This document shows, in pieces, positions 9,485 through 19,523 of a DNA stretch of 64,000 nucleotides. Source of the stretch: Bradyrhizobium quebecense (GTDB lineage Bacteria; Pseudomonadota; Alphaproteobacteria; Rhizobiales; Xanthobacteraceae). A program made the position numbers and the translations under genes. The first letter of the stretch is position 1. Each line of letters begins with the position of its first letter. The notes below the pieces were generated by a model that searched no databases, was not told where the DNA came from, and was given only the letters and a program-made list of their open reading frames with translations. The stretch lies in the NCBI RefSeq assembly GCF_013373795.3, contig NZ_CP088022.1:7564001-7628000 (forward strand). Reading direction: 5' to 3'.

Positions 9485-9509
9485 CCGGCATCGCCGAACC
9501 CTTGTAGAG

Positions 9510-9536
9510 AGCCCGCGGCGACGTTGCGGGCTTTTT
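9510..9536 (+). terminator. Rho-independent terminator
   Basis: The arms AGCCCGC (9510-9516) and GCGGGCT (9526-9532) form a 7-bp GC-rich stem with a short loop, followed directly by a run of five T. It lies 25 bp after the stop of the small secreted protein gene and is in the right orientation to end its transcript. Confidence 0.85.
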
Positions 9537-9854
9537 CGTCCCGCACAAGTCGCGGCGTGCTTAAACAGAATTGAGCCCGCGAGTAGAACGATCAGCTCCG
9601 TTATCTCCGGGCCAACGGTTTGCCGTAGCCGCCGCGCAGAAGCAGCAAACGCGTCCGACATTTTTGATCGAGCAGGCAGTAGCCGCATCAGCCGCGACGG
9701 CCCGTCAGAATCGGGCTCAAGGGCGAGGCGCACGCCCGTAGAAACCCTGCTTGCGCGCGCCCGACCGTTGAGAAAAAATAAGGTTTTTAGCTTATAGGGG
9801 ACGGAGTGTTTTTATTCCTTTTGTCCATCCTATTGAATCGGCGAGTGATCCCTC
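9537..9854. other. Intergenic region, AT-richer than surroundings
   Basis: About 318 bp without a supportable gene. The right part (around 9770-9850) is clearly AT-rich (GAAAAAATAAGGTTTTTAGC and nearby), suggesting a promoter for the downstream desaturase-like gene, but I could not place exact boxes. The reverse strand reads ARNDSNVRPSDS across the tRNA, a known spurious antisense translation. Confidence 0.45.
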
Positions 9855-10655
9855 ATGCCGAGTGACATCGCAAACGCCGTCTTTTACGCGGCGGTATTTC
9901 TGGGCATCGTCTATGGCAGTCGCATCCTGGAAAAAAGGTGGCCGATTGCGGACGTTCCTTACCCCGAGTTTCGTGATGATTGGCTCGCGGTGATCGTGAG
10001 CCTCGGGTTGTCGCACATGCTCGCTCCGATCGCGGCGATCAGCGCGGGCGCAATTGCGAGCTATGCTGGTGTCGGTTGGATCAAGTTACCGACCGACGGT
10101 TACTGGTGGTACGTCTCTCTCGCAATCGTCGTGGTCGCGCTCGATCTCTACAAGTACACATACCATCGCCTCCAACACGCGATCCCGTTTCTTTGGGCGA
10201 TGCACTCGTTCCATCACAGCGCGAACGGCGTTACGTTCATTACCGGCGGTCGGCATTTCTGGTTTGAGAGGGTGCTGTCCGACGCCTTCCTTCCGATTAT
10301 GGCGATCTTGTTTCGCGTCCCGGCGGACATGGCGATAGCTGTCGGATTTATCTTCTTCATCCCCGATACATGCGCCCATCTCAACGTCCGTATCCCGCTC
10401 GGCCGGTTTGTGACCTGGGTCAACAATCCGCAATGGCACCGGATCCATCATTCGATCCATCCCGAGCATCGCGACAAGAACTTTGCAGCCTTCTTCCCAC
10501 TCCTGGACATTCTGTTCGGCACTGCCTGGGTGCCGAAGCCGGACGAGTATCCTGCAACGGGCCTCGTGCCTGCCGAGCGAGTGGACATTATCAACAGTGT
10601 GATCTGGCCAATCCGGCATCTTCGCCATCGGGAGTCTCGGAATGAATTGGGTTAA
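9855..10655 (+). CDS. Sterol desaturase / fatty acid hydroxylase family protein
   Basis: A 266-residue integral membrane di-iron enzyme of the fatty acid hydroxylase superfamily. Hydrophobic helices occupy about 4-20, 42-70, 83-100 and 150-175. The histidine-box ligands are visible as HRLQH (about 103-107), HSFHHS (about 116-121) and HRIHHS (about 196-201), with an additional conserved GGRHFWFE segment. Such enzymes hydroxylate or desaturate lipids using O2; the substrate here cannot be told. The base composition is less GC-biased than in the flanking housekeeping genes. The end overlaps the next small membrane gene by 14 bp, suggesting coupling. Confidence 0.85.
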   Translation: MPSDIANAVFYAAVFLGIVYGSRILEKRWPIADVPYPEFRDDWLAVIVSLGLSHMLAPIAAISAGAIASYAGVGWIKLPTDGYWWYVSLAIVVVALDLYKYTYHRLQHAIPFLWAMHSFHHSANGVTFITGGRHFWFERVLSDAFLPIMAILFRVPADMAIAVGFIFFIPDTCAHLNVRIPLGRFVTWVNNPQWHRIHHSIHPEHRDKNFAAFFPLLDILFGTAWVPKPDEYPATGLVPAERVDIINSVIWPIRHLRHRESRNELG

Positions 10656-10929
10656 AGGTCTTTTGGTGCTCCTCGCGTTGTTGCTGGGATACGCCGACCT
10701 GGTGTCGACCAATGTGATCCTGAATCTCGGATTGGGTGAGTTGAACCCGTTCATGCATCTGGCACAGACATGGTTCGGCGTGTGGTGGCTGGTCCCCAAG
10801 CTCGGTTTGACGTTCCTCGTCACGTGGCTGCTTTGGCGCAGCAACAACGTCTACAACATCGCGCTTGTCGTCGCCTTCTGTTCGACGCCCGTACTGAACA
10901 ACCTCGTCGTCATCGCGGGCAATAGCTGA
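10642..10929 (+). CDS. Small membrane protein (DUF5658-like)
   Basis: A 95-residue protein with three predicted membrane helices (about 5-30, 46-65 and 72-92). The segment LGYADLVSTNVILNLGLGELNP, seen here as a helix followed by an N-P turn, resembles DUF5658 proteins, which typically carry the motif D-x-x-x-T-x-x-x-L followed by E-x-N-P. Function is unknown. It overlaps the desaturase-like gene by 14 bp in another frame, so translational coupling is likely and a shared role in lipid modification is a reasonable guess. Confidence 0.65.
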   Translation: MNWVKGLLVLLALLLGYADLVSTNVILNLGLGELNPFMHLAQTWFGVWWLVPKLGLTFLVTWLLWRSNNVYNIALVVAFCSTPVLNNLVVIAGNS

Positions 10930-11106
10930 GCCGGCCGCCTCGCCAGTTGTCGCAACTGGCGAAGCGTTTGCCCGATGCGGACTTTCCATTACCCTTGGAC
11001 GCCGCGCAGACTTTCGTCGCATCTCGCAGAACCTGCCCGCATCGTCCGACGACAAACATCCTGGAATGACCGATGATCGCGTTCCGGCGGTCCAGGAGAT
11101 TGAGTG

Positions 11107-11481
11107 ATGTCGGACAGGTTTGTTCTCGCCTGCATCGTCTGTGGTGCCCTGATCCCGGGGGCCCTCGGTACGACCGTGCACGCGCAGACGCCGTCGAGCT
11201 GCAAGGAGCCGCGGGCGGGCACCAGCCGCGTCCCGATGCTGTCGCCGCCGCTGGCCAATGTGGTGACGGGCAAGGGACGGCTGCAATTCTACTCGGCGCC
11301 GAATCTTCACTGCCCGATCAGCGGCGTGTTCGTCATTCCGAATGACGAACTCGTCGCCTATGCGCAGACCAATGATGGCTGGTCATCGGTGATGTATCTC
11401 AATCCGGGGACGGGCAACGACGTCTCGGGTTGGGTGCGGTCGGCGCGATTGAAGGTGACCGGAACCATCGGCCCAAAGTAG
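11107..11481 (+). CDS. Secreted SH3-like domain protein
   Basis: A 124-residue exported protein with a signal peptide (MSDRFVLACIVCGALIPGAL, cleavage likely near TVHAQ). The mature portion reads as a small SH3-like beta domain: GKGRLQFYSAPNLHCPISG, then VIPNDELVAYAQTNDGWSSV and VSGWVRSARLKV, a pattern typical of bacterial SH3 domains that bind cell-wall or peptide ligands. Two cysteines may pair in the periplasm. ATG at 11107 is preferred over the adjacent GTG because of GGAG at 11095-11098. It stands alone between divergent or convergent neighbours. Confidence 0.7.
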   Translation: MSDRFVLACIVCGALIPGALGTTVHAQTPSSCKEPRAGTSRVPMLSPPLANVVTGKGRLQFYSAPNLHCPISGVFVIPNDELVAYAQTNDGWSSVMYLNPGTGNDVSGWVRSARLKVTGTIGPK

Positions 11482-11556
11482 CACGTGCCCGGGATCGCAG
11501 CGGATGCTGCATGACAGCGAGCGGCGAGCCGGCCGCGACGCATGGGCGTTGCCACC

Positions 11557-13049
<1,493 letters not shown>

Positions 13050-13053
<4 letters not shown>

Positions 13054-14147
13054 GAGCCGACCTCCTCGGCGAGCCCGGCGAGGGGCAGTTTCAGCACGCG
13101 GCCCGGTCCTTTGGCGATCAGCACGAGGTCGCTGCCCAGCTCGAGCGCTGCGACGACGCCATGATTGATGCCGTCGACCCGGCTGTGCAGCGAATAGAGC
13201 GGCTTGCCGTCTTCGCCCAGCCGGATCACGAGGCCGTAGGAACGCGGCGGCGCCCACGGCTTGATGACGCCCATCGTCTTGATGTGCGCGGCCTGCATCG
13301 GCTCCTTGAACGAGAAGCCCGAGCGCAGCCGCGGCGCCACCCAATAGGCCGGGTCGATCTCGGCCATCATGCGGCGCCGGTAGGCCGGCTCGCGCAGCAC
13401 GAATTCGATCAGCTGGGTGCGTGCGGTGAACGCGGTGAGCCAATAGCCGCCGCCGGTGGCCTTCGACAGCCGCGATGGATAGACCGGCAGGTGGCCGAGC
13501 ACGACCTGCGGCGGCCTGCCATCCGCAACAAGCACGAGGCGATGCCGCCAGCTCTCGCTGACCAAGACGCCATCGCCGCGCGCGCAGGCGCCGAAAGCGT
13601 AGCCGAGCTTCGAGGCCAGCGGCTTCACCGATCGGGTCCTGGGATCGAGCCGGAACACGCGGCCGTTCCGGTTGAGCTCCAGCAGGTCGCGCGCCCAATC
13701 GTCGACGCCGCAGGTCGTCGAGCCGTCGGTCGCGATCAAGGTCCCGTCATCCGCCAGCGTCAGCGCGTTGATCGCATTGAAGGCGGCGTCGCTGAACGTC
13801 ACGCTCGGCTCGGCCGATGAGGGATTGGCGTAAAGGCGCACCTCGCGGCCGCCGAGCGCGACGGCGAGGCCGCCGTCGGCGAGCGCACAGAGCGCCGAAA
13901 TCGGCTGCTCGAAGCTGCGCAGCTCGGTCGCAGCGCTGCCGTCGAGGCGCAGCAGACGCCGGCCGTCGGCGACATAAAGATTGCGGCCGTCGGTTGCGAG
14001 ATCCTCGAGCGCCTCGCACTCCAGCAAGGTGGTCGCGGCCTCCAGCTTCTGATTGGGCTTGAGCGCGCCGTCGAACGACGGCACGGTGATGGTGGCCTCG
14101 CCGCGGCCGAGAAAGCGGTTGGCGAATTCCCTGACGGCCGCGATCAC
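13050..14147 (-). CDS. SMP-30/strictosidine-synthase-like beta-propeller protein
   Basis: A 365-residue protein with repeated propeller-blade motifs (DLATDGRNLYVADGRRLLRL, ALTLADDGTLIATDGS, GVLVSESWRHRLVLV). The segment LPVYPSRLSKATGGGYWLTA mirrors the LPGYPDNINLASDGNYWLAL segment of the fused propeller encoded upstream, so the two are paralogous. The family includes lactonases and strictosidine-synthase-like enzymes. No signal peptide is evident. The preferred start is GTG at 14147, which overlaps the upstream stop as GTGA and has GGGGGA seven bases before it; a TTG at 14162 is the alternative. A lactone or sugar-acid substrate is inferred from context. Confidence 0.78.
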
Positions 14148-16267
14148 GACGCTTTCCCCCAACGCTTGTCATACTGCACGAAGTTCGGGTCCGCGTTGGT
14201 CAGCCTGTAGCGGCCGATCCGGTTGTTCATGATGCCGCCGAGATAGAGGTAGCCGCGATGCTCGCGCATCGAGGTGATCATCGGATGGTTCTCGCCGCGC
14301 AGATCCCAGAACGATTCGAGGATCTTGCCCTGCTCGTTGAACTTGACGACGCAGCCGGTGTTGATGTTCGGGAATAGCCATTCGTCGACCGGGACGCGCT
14401 TGGCCATGCGGCGGCGGAAACCAGGCATCTTCCATGCGAGGTCGAGCGAGGGGCTACGCATGCCGACCAGCGCCAGCCAGTAATTGCCGTCGGAGGCGAG
14501 ATTGATGTTGTCGGGATAGCCCGGCAGATTGTCCATCACCACCTCGACCTGGCCCTTCTTCGGCCCAGCGAACCACAGCCGCTTGATCGAGCAGCCGAAG
14601 GTTTCGGCGAACAGGATCGACTGGCCGTCGCTGGCGACGCAGATGCCGTTGGGGAATTTGAGGCCGCGCAGCGCCGTATGCGTCGCGCCGGTCTTGGTGT
14701 CGTAGCAGATGATGCGGCCGTTGCCGCGGGCCTCGAGGCCGTCGATCGGCCATTCGTCCATCTCGTAGCGCACGGTGGCTTCCGAGAAGAAGATCAGGCC
14801 GTCGTCGGTGATGTCGAGGTCGTCGGCCAGTCGCAAGCGGCTGTCGTCGTTCACCGAATGCATGCTGCGATTGGTCTCGTCGGTCGCCTTTTCCACGGTG
14901 CCGTCGGGCGTGATCCGGTACAGGCCCATGCCGCCGATGCAGACATAGAGATTGTCCTGCCGGTCGAACGCCATGCCGAGCGGCTGACCGCCGATATGGG
15001 CGAACACCTCCATGCGCTGATAGTCAGGCGCGAAGAAGCGCATGATGTCGCCATGGCGCGAGCCGGCGTAGAGATTGTTGTTGCGATCGAGGATCACGTC
15101 TTCCGGTGCCTCGATGCGGCCGAGGCCGATCAGCTCGACGTCGCGCAGCTTGTCGTTCTGCTCGAACGGACCGCCCTGGCCGATCTCGGTCGCCGGCGGT
15201 GGCGGCAACGCGTGATAGGTCGGCGCGACATAGACCTTGCTGATGATGCGGGTGCGGTTCTTCTGCCAGCGGATGTCGACCATCGCGGCGATCAGCAGGA
15301 TGCCTGCGAGCGCCATGCGGTTGATGCCGCCGCGGGCATTGAGTGTGGTCAGGCCGTTGGTGATCAGGAGCACGATCAGAACGCCGACCAGCGATTTGGC
15401 GACCGAGCCCTTGCCGCCGCCGAGCGTGATGCCGCCGAGCACCGTCGCGGTCAGCACGATCACCTCGAGGCCGACGCCGATGTCGCCGCCGACGGTGCCG
15501 AGCCTTGCCGCGAAGAACAATGCGGCGATGCTGGTCAGTACGCCGCTCGCGACATAGCACAGCGCGATGGTGCGGCGAACCGGAATGCCGGAATTGTAGG
15601 CCGAACGGCGCGAGCCGCCGATCGCGGTGATGTGCCAGCCCGGGCGCAGCCGCGTCATGAAGATATGGCCGAAGATCGCGATCGCGATGTAGACCAGCGC
15701 GACGCTCGGAATGCCGAACACGTCGCCGCCGCCGATGAAATTCCAGGACGGGATGTCGGGAAAGGCCGCGGCGATCGAATTGGAGTAGCGCTGGATCAGC
15801 AGATCGAATGCCGAACGGTAGATGATCAGGGTGATCAGCGTGGTGATGAAGGCGCGGAGTCGCAGATATCCGATCAGGACGCCGTTGACGGCACCGAGCA
15901 GCGCGCCGCAGGCGAGGGTGGCGACCACCACCGCAGGCACCGGCCAGTTCAGCACATCGAGCAGGTAGAGCGCGCAGAAATCTGTCAGCGCGAAGATCGA
16001 GCCGACCGACAGATCGATGCCGCCGACTATGACCACCAGCGCCATGCCGAGCCCGATGAAGCCGATCTCGCCGGCCTGCCGCGCAGTGTCGGCAAGGCTC
16101 GCCGGCGACAGGAAGTGATCGATGGAGCGGCTGAGCGCGAAGCCGACGATCAAAAGCAGGATCACCGGAATAGCGGTCTCGGTCCAACGCTTGGACAGGA
16201 TCTCGCCGAGGAGATGATCCGGCCAGTAGCGGTAACGCAGGCTCGTCAGGGTATCGCGCATCGGCAT
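14144..16267 (-). CDS. ABC permease fused to a C-terminal SMP-30/strictosidine-synthase-like beta-propeller
   Basis: A 707-residue fusion. Residues 1 to about 335 are an RbsC-type permease with about nine helices and the motifs GLGMALVVIVGGIDLSVGS and VLGGITLGGGKGSV. After a linker (TYHALPPPPATEIGQGG) residues from about 365 to 700 form a beta-propeller: EAPEDVILDRNNNLYAGSR, RLADDLDITDDGLIFFSEAT, KFPNGICVASDGQSILFAET and LPGYPDNINLASDGNYWLAL. The reading frame is continuous, so it is not an assembly of two ORFs. Stand-alone permeases of this class end near residue 330. An internal ATG at residue 3 has the better-spaced ribosome-binding site. The propeller side of the membrane cannot be settled from sequence alone. 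Confidence 0.85.
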   Translation of the reverse strand: MPMRDTLTSLRYRYWPDHLLGEILSKRWTETAIPVILLLIVGFALSRSIDHFLSPASLADTARQAGEIGFIGLGMALVVIVGGIDLSVGSIFALTDFCALYLLDVLNWPVPAVVVATLACGALLGAVNGVLIGYLRLRAFITTLITLIIYRSAFDLLIQRYSNSIAAAFPDIPSWNFIGGGDVFGIPSVALVYIAIAIFGHIFMTRLRPGWHITAIGGSRRSAYNSGIPVRRTIALCYVASGVLTSIAALFFAARLGTVGGDIGVGLEVIVLTATVLGGITLGGGKGSVAKSLVGVLIVLLITNGLTTLNARGGINRMALAGILLIAAMVDIRWQKNRTRIISKVYVAPTYHALPPPPATEIGQGGPFEQNDKLRDVELIGLGRIEAPEDVILDRNNNLYAGSRHGDIMRFFAPDYQRMEVFAHIGGQPLGMAFDRQDNLYVCIGGMGLYRITPDGTVEKATDETNRSMHSVNDDSRLRLADDLDITDDGLIFFSEATVRYEMDEWPIDGLEARGNGRIICYDTKTGATHTALRGLKFPNGICVASDGQSILFAETFGCSIKRLWFAGPKKGQVEVVMDNLPGYPDNINLASDGNYWLALVGMRSPSLDLAWKMPGFRRRMAKRVPVDEWLFPNINTGCVVKFNEQGKILESFWDLRGENHPMITSMREHRGYLYLGGIMNNRIGRYRLTNADPNFVQYDKRWGKAS

Positions 16268-16296
16268 TCCAGCAGGGCGTTGGATTTTGGGAGATC

Positions 16297-16327
16297 GACG
16301 TCCCGGGCAAAGCGCGCCCGGGACGTC
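16297..16327 (-). terminator. Strong hairpin after the binding-protein gene
   Basis: A perfect 12-bp stem (GACGTCCCGGGC at 16297-16308 and its complement at 16316-16327) with a 7-base loop, in the gap between the binding-protein stop and the permease-propeller start. No T tract follows on the minus strand. Hairpins in this place commonly stabilise the upstream binding-protein mRNA and lower read-through, giving excess binding protein; that role is inferred. Confidence 0.65.
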
Positions 16328-16344
16328 AAGCGGACGTGGCCGGA

Positions 16345-17361
16345 CTATTTCTTCAGATCACTGAGATTCCAGCACGCGGTCTGGCTGTCGGCGTTCTCCT
16401 TGGTGATCGGAATCAGGGTCGTGTATTCCGAACCCTTGATCGAGCCGGCCTTGGCGCCGGACGACAGCAGCCATTTGATGGTGCCTGCCATCTGCGCGGC
16501 CTGGGTCGGCACGTCGTAGCTCAGGTTGAGATCGAAGGCGCCGGACTTCACGAGCTCGCAGGCGCCCTTGCGCTCGCCGCCCCCGGAGGTCGCCACGAAC
16601 ACCTTGCCGGTCAGACCGGCTTCCTTCACCGCGGCCGCGGTGCCGATGTCCATGCCGTCCCAGAAGCCGACGATGCCGCAGAGATCGGGATTCTGCTTCA
16701 GCACCGTCTGGGTGATCGCCTTGGCCTTTGCCGCATCCCAGTCGGCGGCCTGGCTCGAGACCACCTTGATCTCCGGATGCTTGGCGAGCACGTTCTCGAC
16801 GCCCTTGAGCGTGTAGGCGCTGGCCGCCGCCGAAAGCGCGCCCTGCACGATGGCGATCTTGTTCGACTTGCCCTGGCAGGCCTTCACCACGGCTTCAGTG
16901 TCCTTTTCGCCGATCTCGATCCAGTTGGCGCCGACGAAGGCCGACGAGCGATAGGCCGATCCCATGTTGATCTGGATGACGTAGATGCCTTCGTTCTCGG
17001 CGCGCTGCAGCAGCTTGGCGTAGGTCTGCACGTCCGGATTGTGGATCACCATCACGGCCGGCTTCTCCGAGATCAGCGAGGTCACCGCCTGCGCGCCGGC
17101 ATTGGTGTTCCAGTTGGGATCGCGGATCTCGAACTTGACGCCGTAAGGCTCGAGCTCCTTCTTCATGCCGGCGTACCAGCCTTCGGTGAGGTCGAAGTTC
17201 ATGGCGACCGGAACATAGGCCACCGTCTTGCCGGCGAGCGATTCCTTGAACGGCTTCTGGAACGGCTCGTCCAGGCCCTGCTGGGCCAGAGCCGGGGCGG
17301 CGATGGCCGCGAGCCCGAGCGCTGCGGCGATCACCTTGGCAGTCCTGACAGCGTATTTCAT
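16345..17361 (-). CDS. Periplasmic sugar-binding protein of ABC importer
   Basis: A 338-residue solute-binding protein of the periplasmic-binding-protein type I (ribose/galactose-like) class. It has a signal peptide (MKYAVRTAKVIAAALGLAAI, cleaved near PALAQ). Characteristic parts are VAYVPVAMNFDLTEGWYAG, the hinge-region EKPAVMVIHNPDVQTYAKLL, NKIAIVQGALSAAASAY and VGFWDGMDIGTAAAVKEAG. The start at 17361 is supported by an AGGAGGAAG box and by the signal peptide. It lies between the two permease genes. The ligand is not identifiable; the propeller partners hint at a lactone or aldonic acid. Confidence 0.92.
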   Translation of the reverse strand: MKYAVRTAKVIAAALGLAAIAAPALAQQGLDEPFQKPFKESLAGKTVAYVPVAMNFDLTEGWYAGMKKELEPYGVKFEIRDPNWNTNAGAQAVTSLISEKPAVMVIHNPDVQTYAKLLQRAENEGIYVIQINMGSAYRSSAFVGANWIEIGEKDTEAVVKACQGKSNKIAIVQGALSAAASAYTLKGVENVLAKHPEIKVVSSQAADWDAAKAKAITQTVLKQNPDLCGIVGFWDGMDIGTAAAVKEAGLTGKVFVATSGGGERKGACELVKSGAFDLNLSYDVPTQAAQMAGTIKWLLSSGAKAGSIKGSEYTTLIPITKENADSQTACWNLSDLKK

Positions 17362-17402
17362 TGCTTCCTCCTTGGTCGTGATTGATGTTTTTGTGGCTTG
17401 GT

Positions 17403-18374
17403 TCAGATGTCGCCCTGCTGTGCCGTTTCTTCGTTGCGCGGATTCAGGAATGAATCGGTGATGACGGCGAGCAGCAGGACGACGCCCTTGACGAGGTTTT
17501 GTCCGGCGTAGGAGATGTCCATGATGGTCATGCCGTTGAGCATGGTGCCGATCAGCAGCGTTCCGATGATGACGTTGAGCACGCCGCCGCGGCCGCCCGA
17601 CAGCCCGATGCCGCCGAGCACGACGACGAGAATGACGTCGTAGATCAGGGTCGAATTGAAGACGCGGGTCGGCATCGAGTTGACCGACGCCGCCATCACC
17701 AGGCCTGCAAAGCAGCCGATCAGGGCCGCGACCACATATTGCAGCACGATGATCGGCCGCGAGGGGATGCCGGTGACGCGGGCCGCATAGGGATTGTCGC
17801 CGATCGCGTAGATATAGGCGCCCCAGCGCGTCTGCCGCAGCAGGAAGGCGATCACCACGCAGGCGATCGCGAACATCACGATCGAGGTCGGGATACCGAG
17901 GATGGTACCTTGTCCGAGCCGCTCGAAGCCCTGCATGCCGTCGCTCCACTGCACGACGTCGAGCTGAAACAGCGCGGCCTGTCCGAGGCCGGCGAGCAGC
18001 AGGCCGGTCGCCAGCGTTGCAAACAGCGAAGGGACCTCGGCGTAGGCAATGAGCCAGCCATTGACCAGGCCGAAGGCGATCGTGAGCAGCACGGCCGTCA
18101 GCAGCGAGGCCGGCAGCGAGTGGCCGTTCTGCACCATCTGCAGCACGAGACCCGGAGGGACCGCGAGCGCTGCGATCAGCGAGATGTCGATGCCGCGCCC
18201 GATCACGACCAGCGCCATGGCAAGCCCGAGAATGCCGAGCACCGCCACGTTCTGCAGCAGCGTCAGCATGTTCTCGGGCGTCAGAAAGCCGCGCAGGAAA
18301 ATCGAGAACGCCAGGAAGAGCACGGCGAATACGGCGAAGACGATCTCCTGTTGATTGAATCGCAATCGCTTCAT
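17403..18374 (-). CDS. RbsC-type ABC transporter permease
   Basis: A 323-residue inner-membrane permease with about nine helices, first gene after the regulator. Family motifs include GLAMALVVIGRGIDISLIAAL (the segment G-x-D-[IL]-S) and VVLGGIGLSGGRGGVLNVI. It forms a heterodimeric pore with the permease part of the fusion protein. It follows the TetR gene by 19 bp, and is 41 bp from the binding-protein gene, so the whole set from TetR to the ATPase is one operon. Confidence 0.92.
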   Translation of the reverse strand: MKRLRFNQQEIVFAVFAVLFLAFSIFLRGFLTPENMLTLLQNVAVLGILGLAMALVVIGRGIDISLIAALAVPPGLVLQMVQNGHSLPASLLTAVLLTIAFGLVNGWLIAYAEVPSLFATLATGLLLAGLGQAALFQLDVVQWSDGMQGFERLGQGTILGIPTSIVMFAIACVVIAFLLRQTRWGAYIYAIGDNPYAARVTGIPSRPIIVLQYVVAALIGCFAGLVMAASVNSMPTRVFNSTLIYDVILVVVLGGIGLSGGRGGVLNVIIGTLLIGTMLNGMTIMDISYAGQNLVKGVVLLLAVITDSFLNPRNEETAQQGDI

Positions 18375-18393
18375 TGCCTCGTCCTTCCTGCTG

Positions 18394-19218
18394 CTATGGC
18401 TGCGCAGTCGGCCTGGATCTTGTGCGGGAGCCGGTCGCGACGCGGCCGGGCCGCGTCCTGCCGGCGACCGCGGCGTCGACGAAGGCGCCGACGGCGTTGA
18501 TGTAGGCCTCGATCGAGGTGCCGCGTCTGCGGTACTTCGCGCGCTTGACGTACCAGTCCTGCAGCAGCGGCTTGATCAGCGACGCCGTCAGCGTGACCTG
18601 GTCGATGGCGAACACCCCGCTGGCGACGCCTTGTTTGAGGACGTCGGCGATGATCTTCTCGGTCATCACCTCCATCTCGATGGCGCGCTGGCGCTCCGCG
18701 GGCGGAAACGACTTTGCTTCCATGAAGGAGAACACGAACCAGGGCTGCATCGCCTCGCTCATGCGAACGTGGGTGGCGATGATCCAGTGCAGGTGCTTGC
18801 GTGCATCCTGCTTCACGTTGGCGGGCGGCGCGGTGAGGACCTCGGCGGCCGTTTCGGCGACCTCGCCGAGGATCATCGACAGCAGCGTCGGCTTGCTGTC
18901 GAAATAGGTATAGAGGCCGCCCATGCTGAGGCCGGACGCCTCCGCGAGCTGGCGCAGCGTGGTGGCGTGAAAGCCGTGCTTGTTGGACAGCGTCAGCGTC
19001 GCGCCGATGATGCGCGTGAGGTTCGGAACGGCGAGATGCGGCTTCTGGACCCGGATGGAATCACGATGGCGTTCGAGAATGCGTGCGCAAAGCACGTCCA
19101 TCGCGAACGCATTCGTCCCCGGCCGCTGACGCGCGAGACCCACGTTGCCTCCCTGGCTATGTCCCCGGATCATTTCATTTGGTTGCCGATCCGGGCCGGG
19201 CTTTGCGCCCTTGCTCAA
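18394..19218 (-). CDS. TetR/AcrR family transcriptional regulator
   Basis: A one-component repressor, up to 274 residues. The helix-turn-helix is at about 72-118, including GFHATTLRQLAEASGLSMGG and LYTYFDSKPTLLSMI. The ligand-binding helical domain follows. The first 50 or so residues (SKGAKPGPDRQPNEMIRGHS onward) are atypical, so initiation may be at an internal ATG such as that giving MIRGHSQGGN or MDVLCARILE. The C-terminus is a basic, disordered tail. It heads the ABC importer operon, so it most likely controls it, with the GAGCG-CT-CGCTC palindrome upstream as the likely operator. Confidence 0.85.
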   Translation of the reverse strand: MSKGAKPGPDRQPNEMIRGHSQGGNVGLARQRPGTNAFAMDVLCARILERHRDSIRVQKPHLAVPNLTRIIGATLTLSNKHGFHATTLRQLAEASGLSMGGLYTYFDSKPTLLSMILGEVAETAAEVLTAPPANVKQDARKHLHWIIATHVRMSEAMQPWFVFSFMEAKSFPPAERQRAIEMEVMTEKIIADVLKQGVASGVFAIDQVTLTASLIKPLLQDWYVKRAKYRRRGTSIEAYINAVGAFVDAAVAGRTRPGRVATGSRTRSRPTAQP

Positions 19219-19523
19219 TTCCTAGCCCACGAACCGCGGTTCGGAAAAGGGGGATGATCAATTTTTCTGAGAGAGCGCTCGCTCGTTTTTTGGGGGCCGC
19301 GCCGCGTCGCTAGCCTGGAGCCCAGTGCCGCTCCGGCGCTGTTCGGGAACTTTTCGCGCTGAAAGGTCAGCACAAATTCCCGGCACTCCGGCCGATCAAG
19401 TTGCCGGTTAGACGGCCGTCACATTCCAGATATAAAGAACGCAGGCTCGCTGGCCGGAAGGTCAACCCGCACAGACATGCTGGCCGAATTTCACCCACGG
19501 TCACTTTGGGCCGAAGCAAGGTT
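19219..19523. promoter_or_regulatory. Divergent regulatory region with TetR-type operator
   Basis: This 305-bp region separates the leftward tetR-ABC operon from the rightward STN/TonB locus. At 19273-19284 lies the perfect palindrome GAGCG-CT-CGCTC, of a type often bound by TetR regulators, 55 bp upstream of the regulator start. A GGAACT at 19346-19351 resembles an ECF sigma -35 element and another GGAACT precedes the fecR gene, but no shared -10 was found. A TATAAA lies at about 19432. Nothing coding is supported. Confidence 0.5.

Noticed and set aside
9011..9720. Possible attachment-site duplication of the tRNA-Arg 3' end
   Set aside because: I looked for a second copy of the 3' end downstream and found none, and no integrase gene is present.
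8978..9733. Reverse-strand ORF ending in ARNDSNVRPSDS across the tRNA
   Set aside because: This is the well-known false translation of the antisense strand of a tRNA; the tRNA-Arg and the small secreted protein explain the DNA.
13054..13698. N-terminal extension of the ABC ATPase
   Set aside because: The extra upstream residues are the shadow of the propeller gene; ATG 13053 has AGGAGG and gives a standard RbsA-like start.
14678..16519. Long plus-strand open frame opposite the permease-propeller gene
   Set aside because: High GC content makes antisense frames open; it is Asp/Arg/His-rich with no domain, while the minus strand gives clear permease and propeller motifs.
17362..17949. N-terminal extension of the sugar-binding protein
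   Set aside because: It overlaps the permease gene in another frame and would bury the signal peptide; ATG 17361 is clearly the start.
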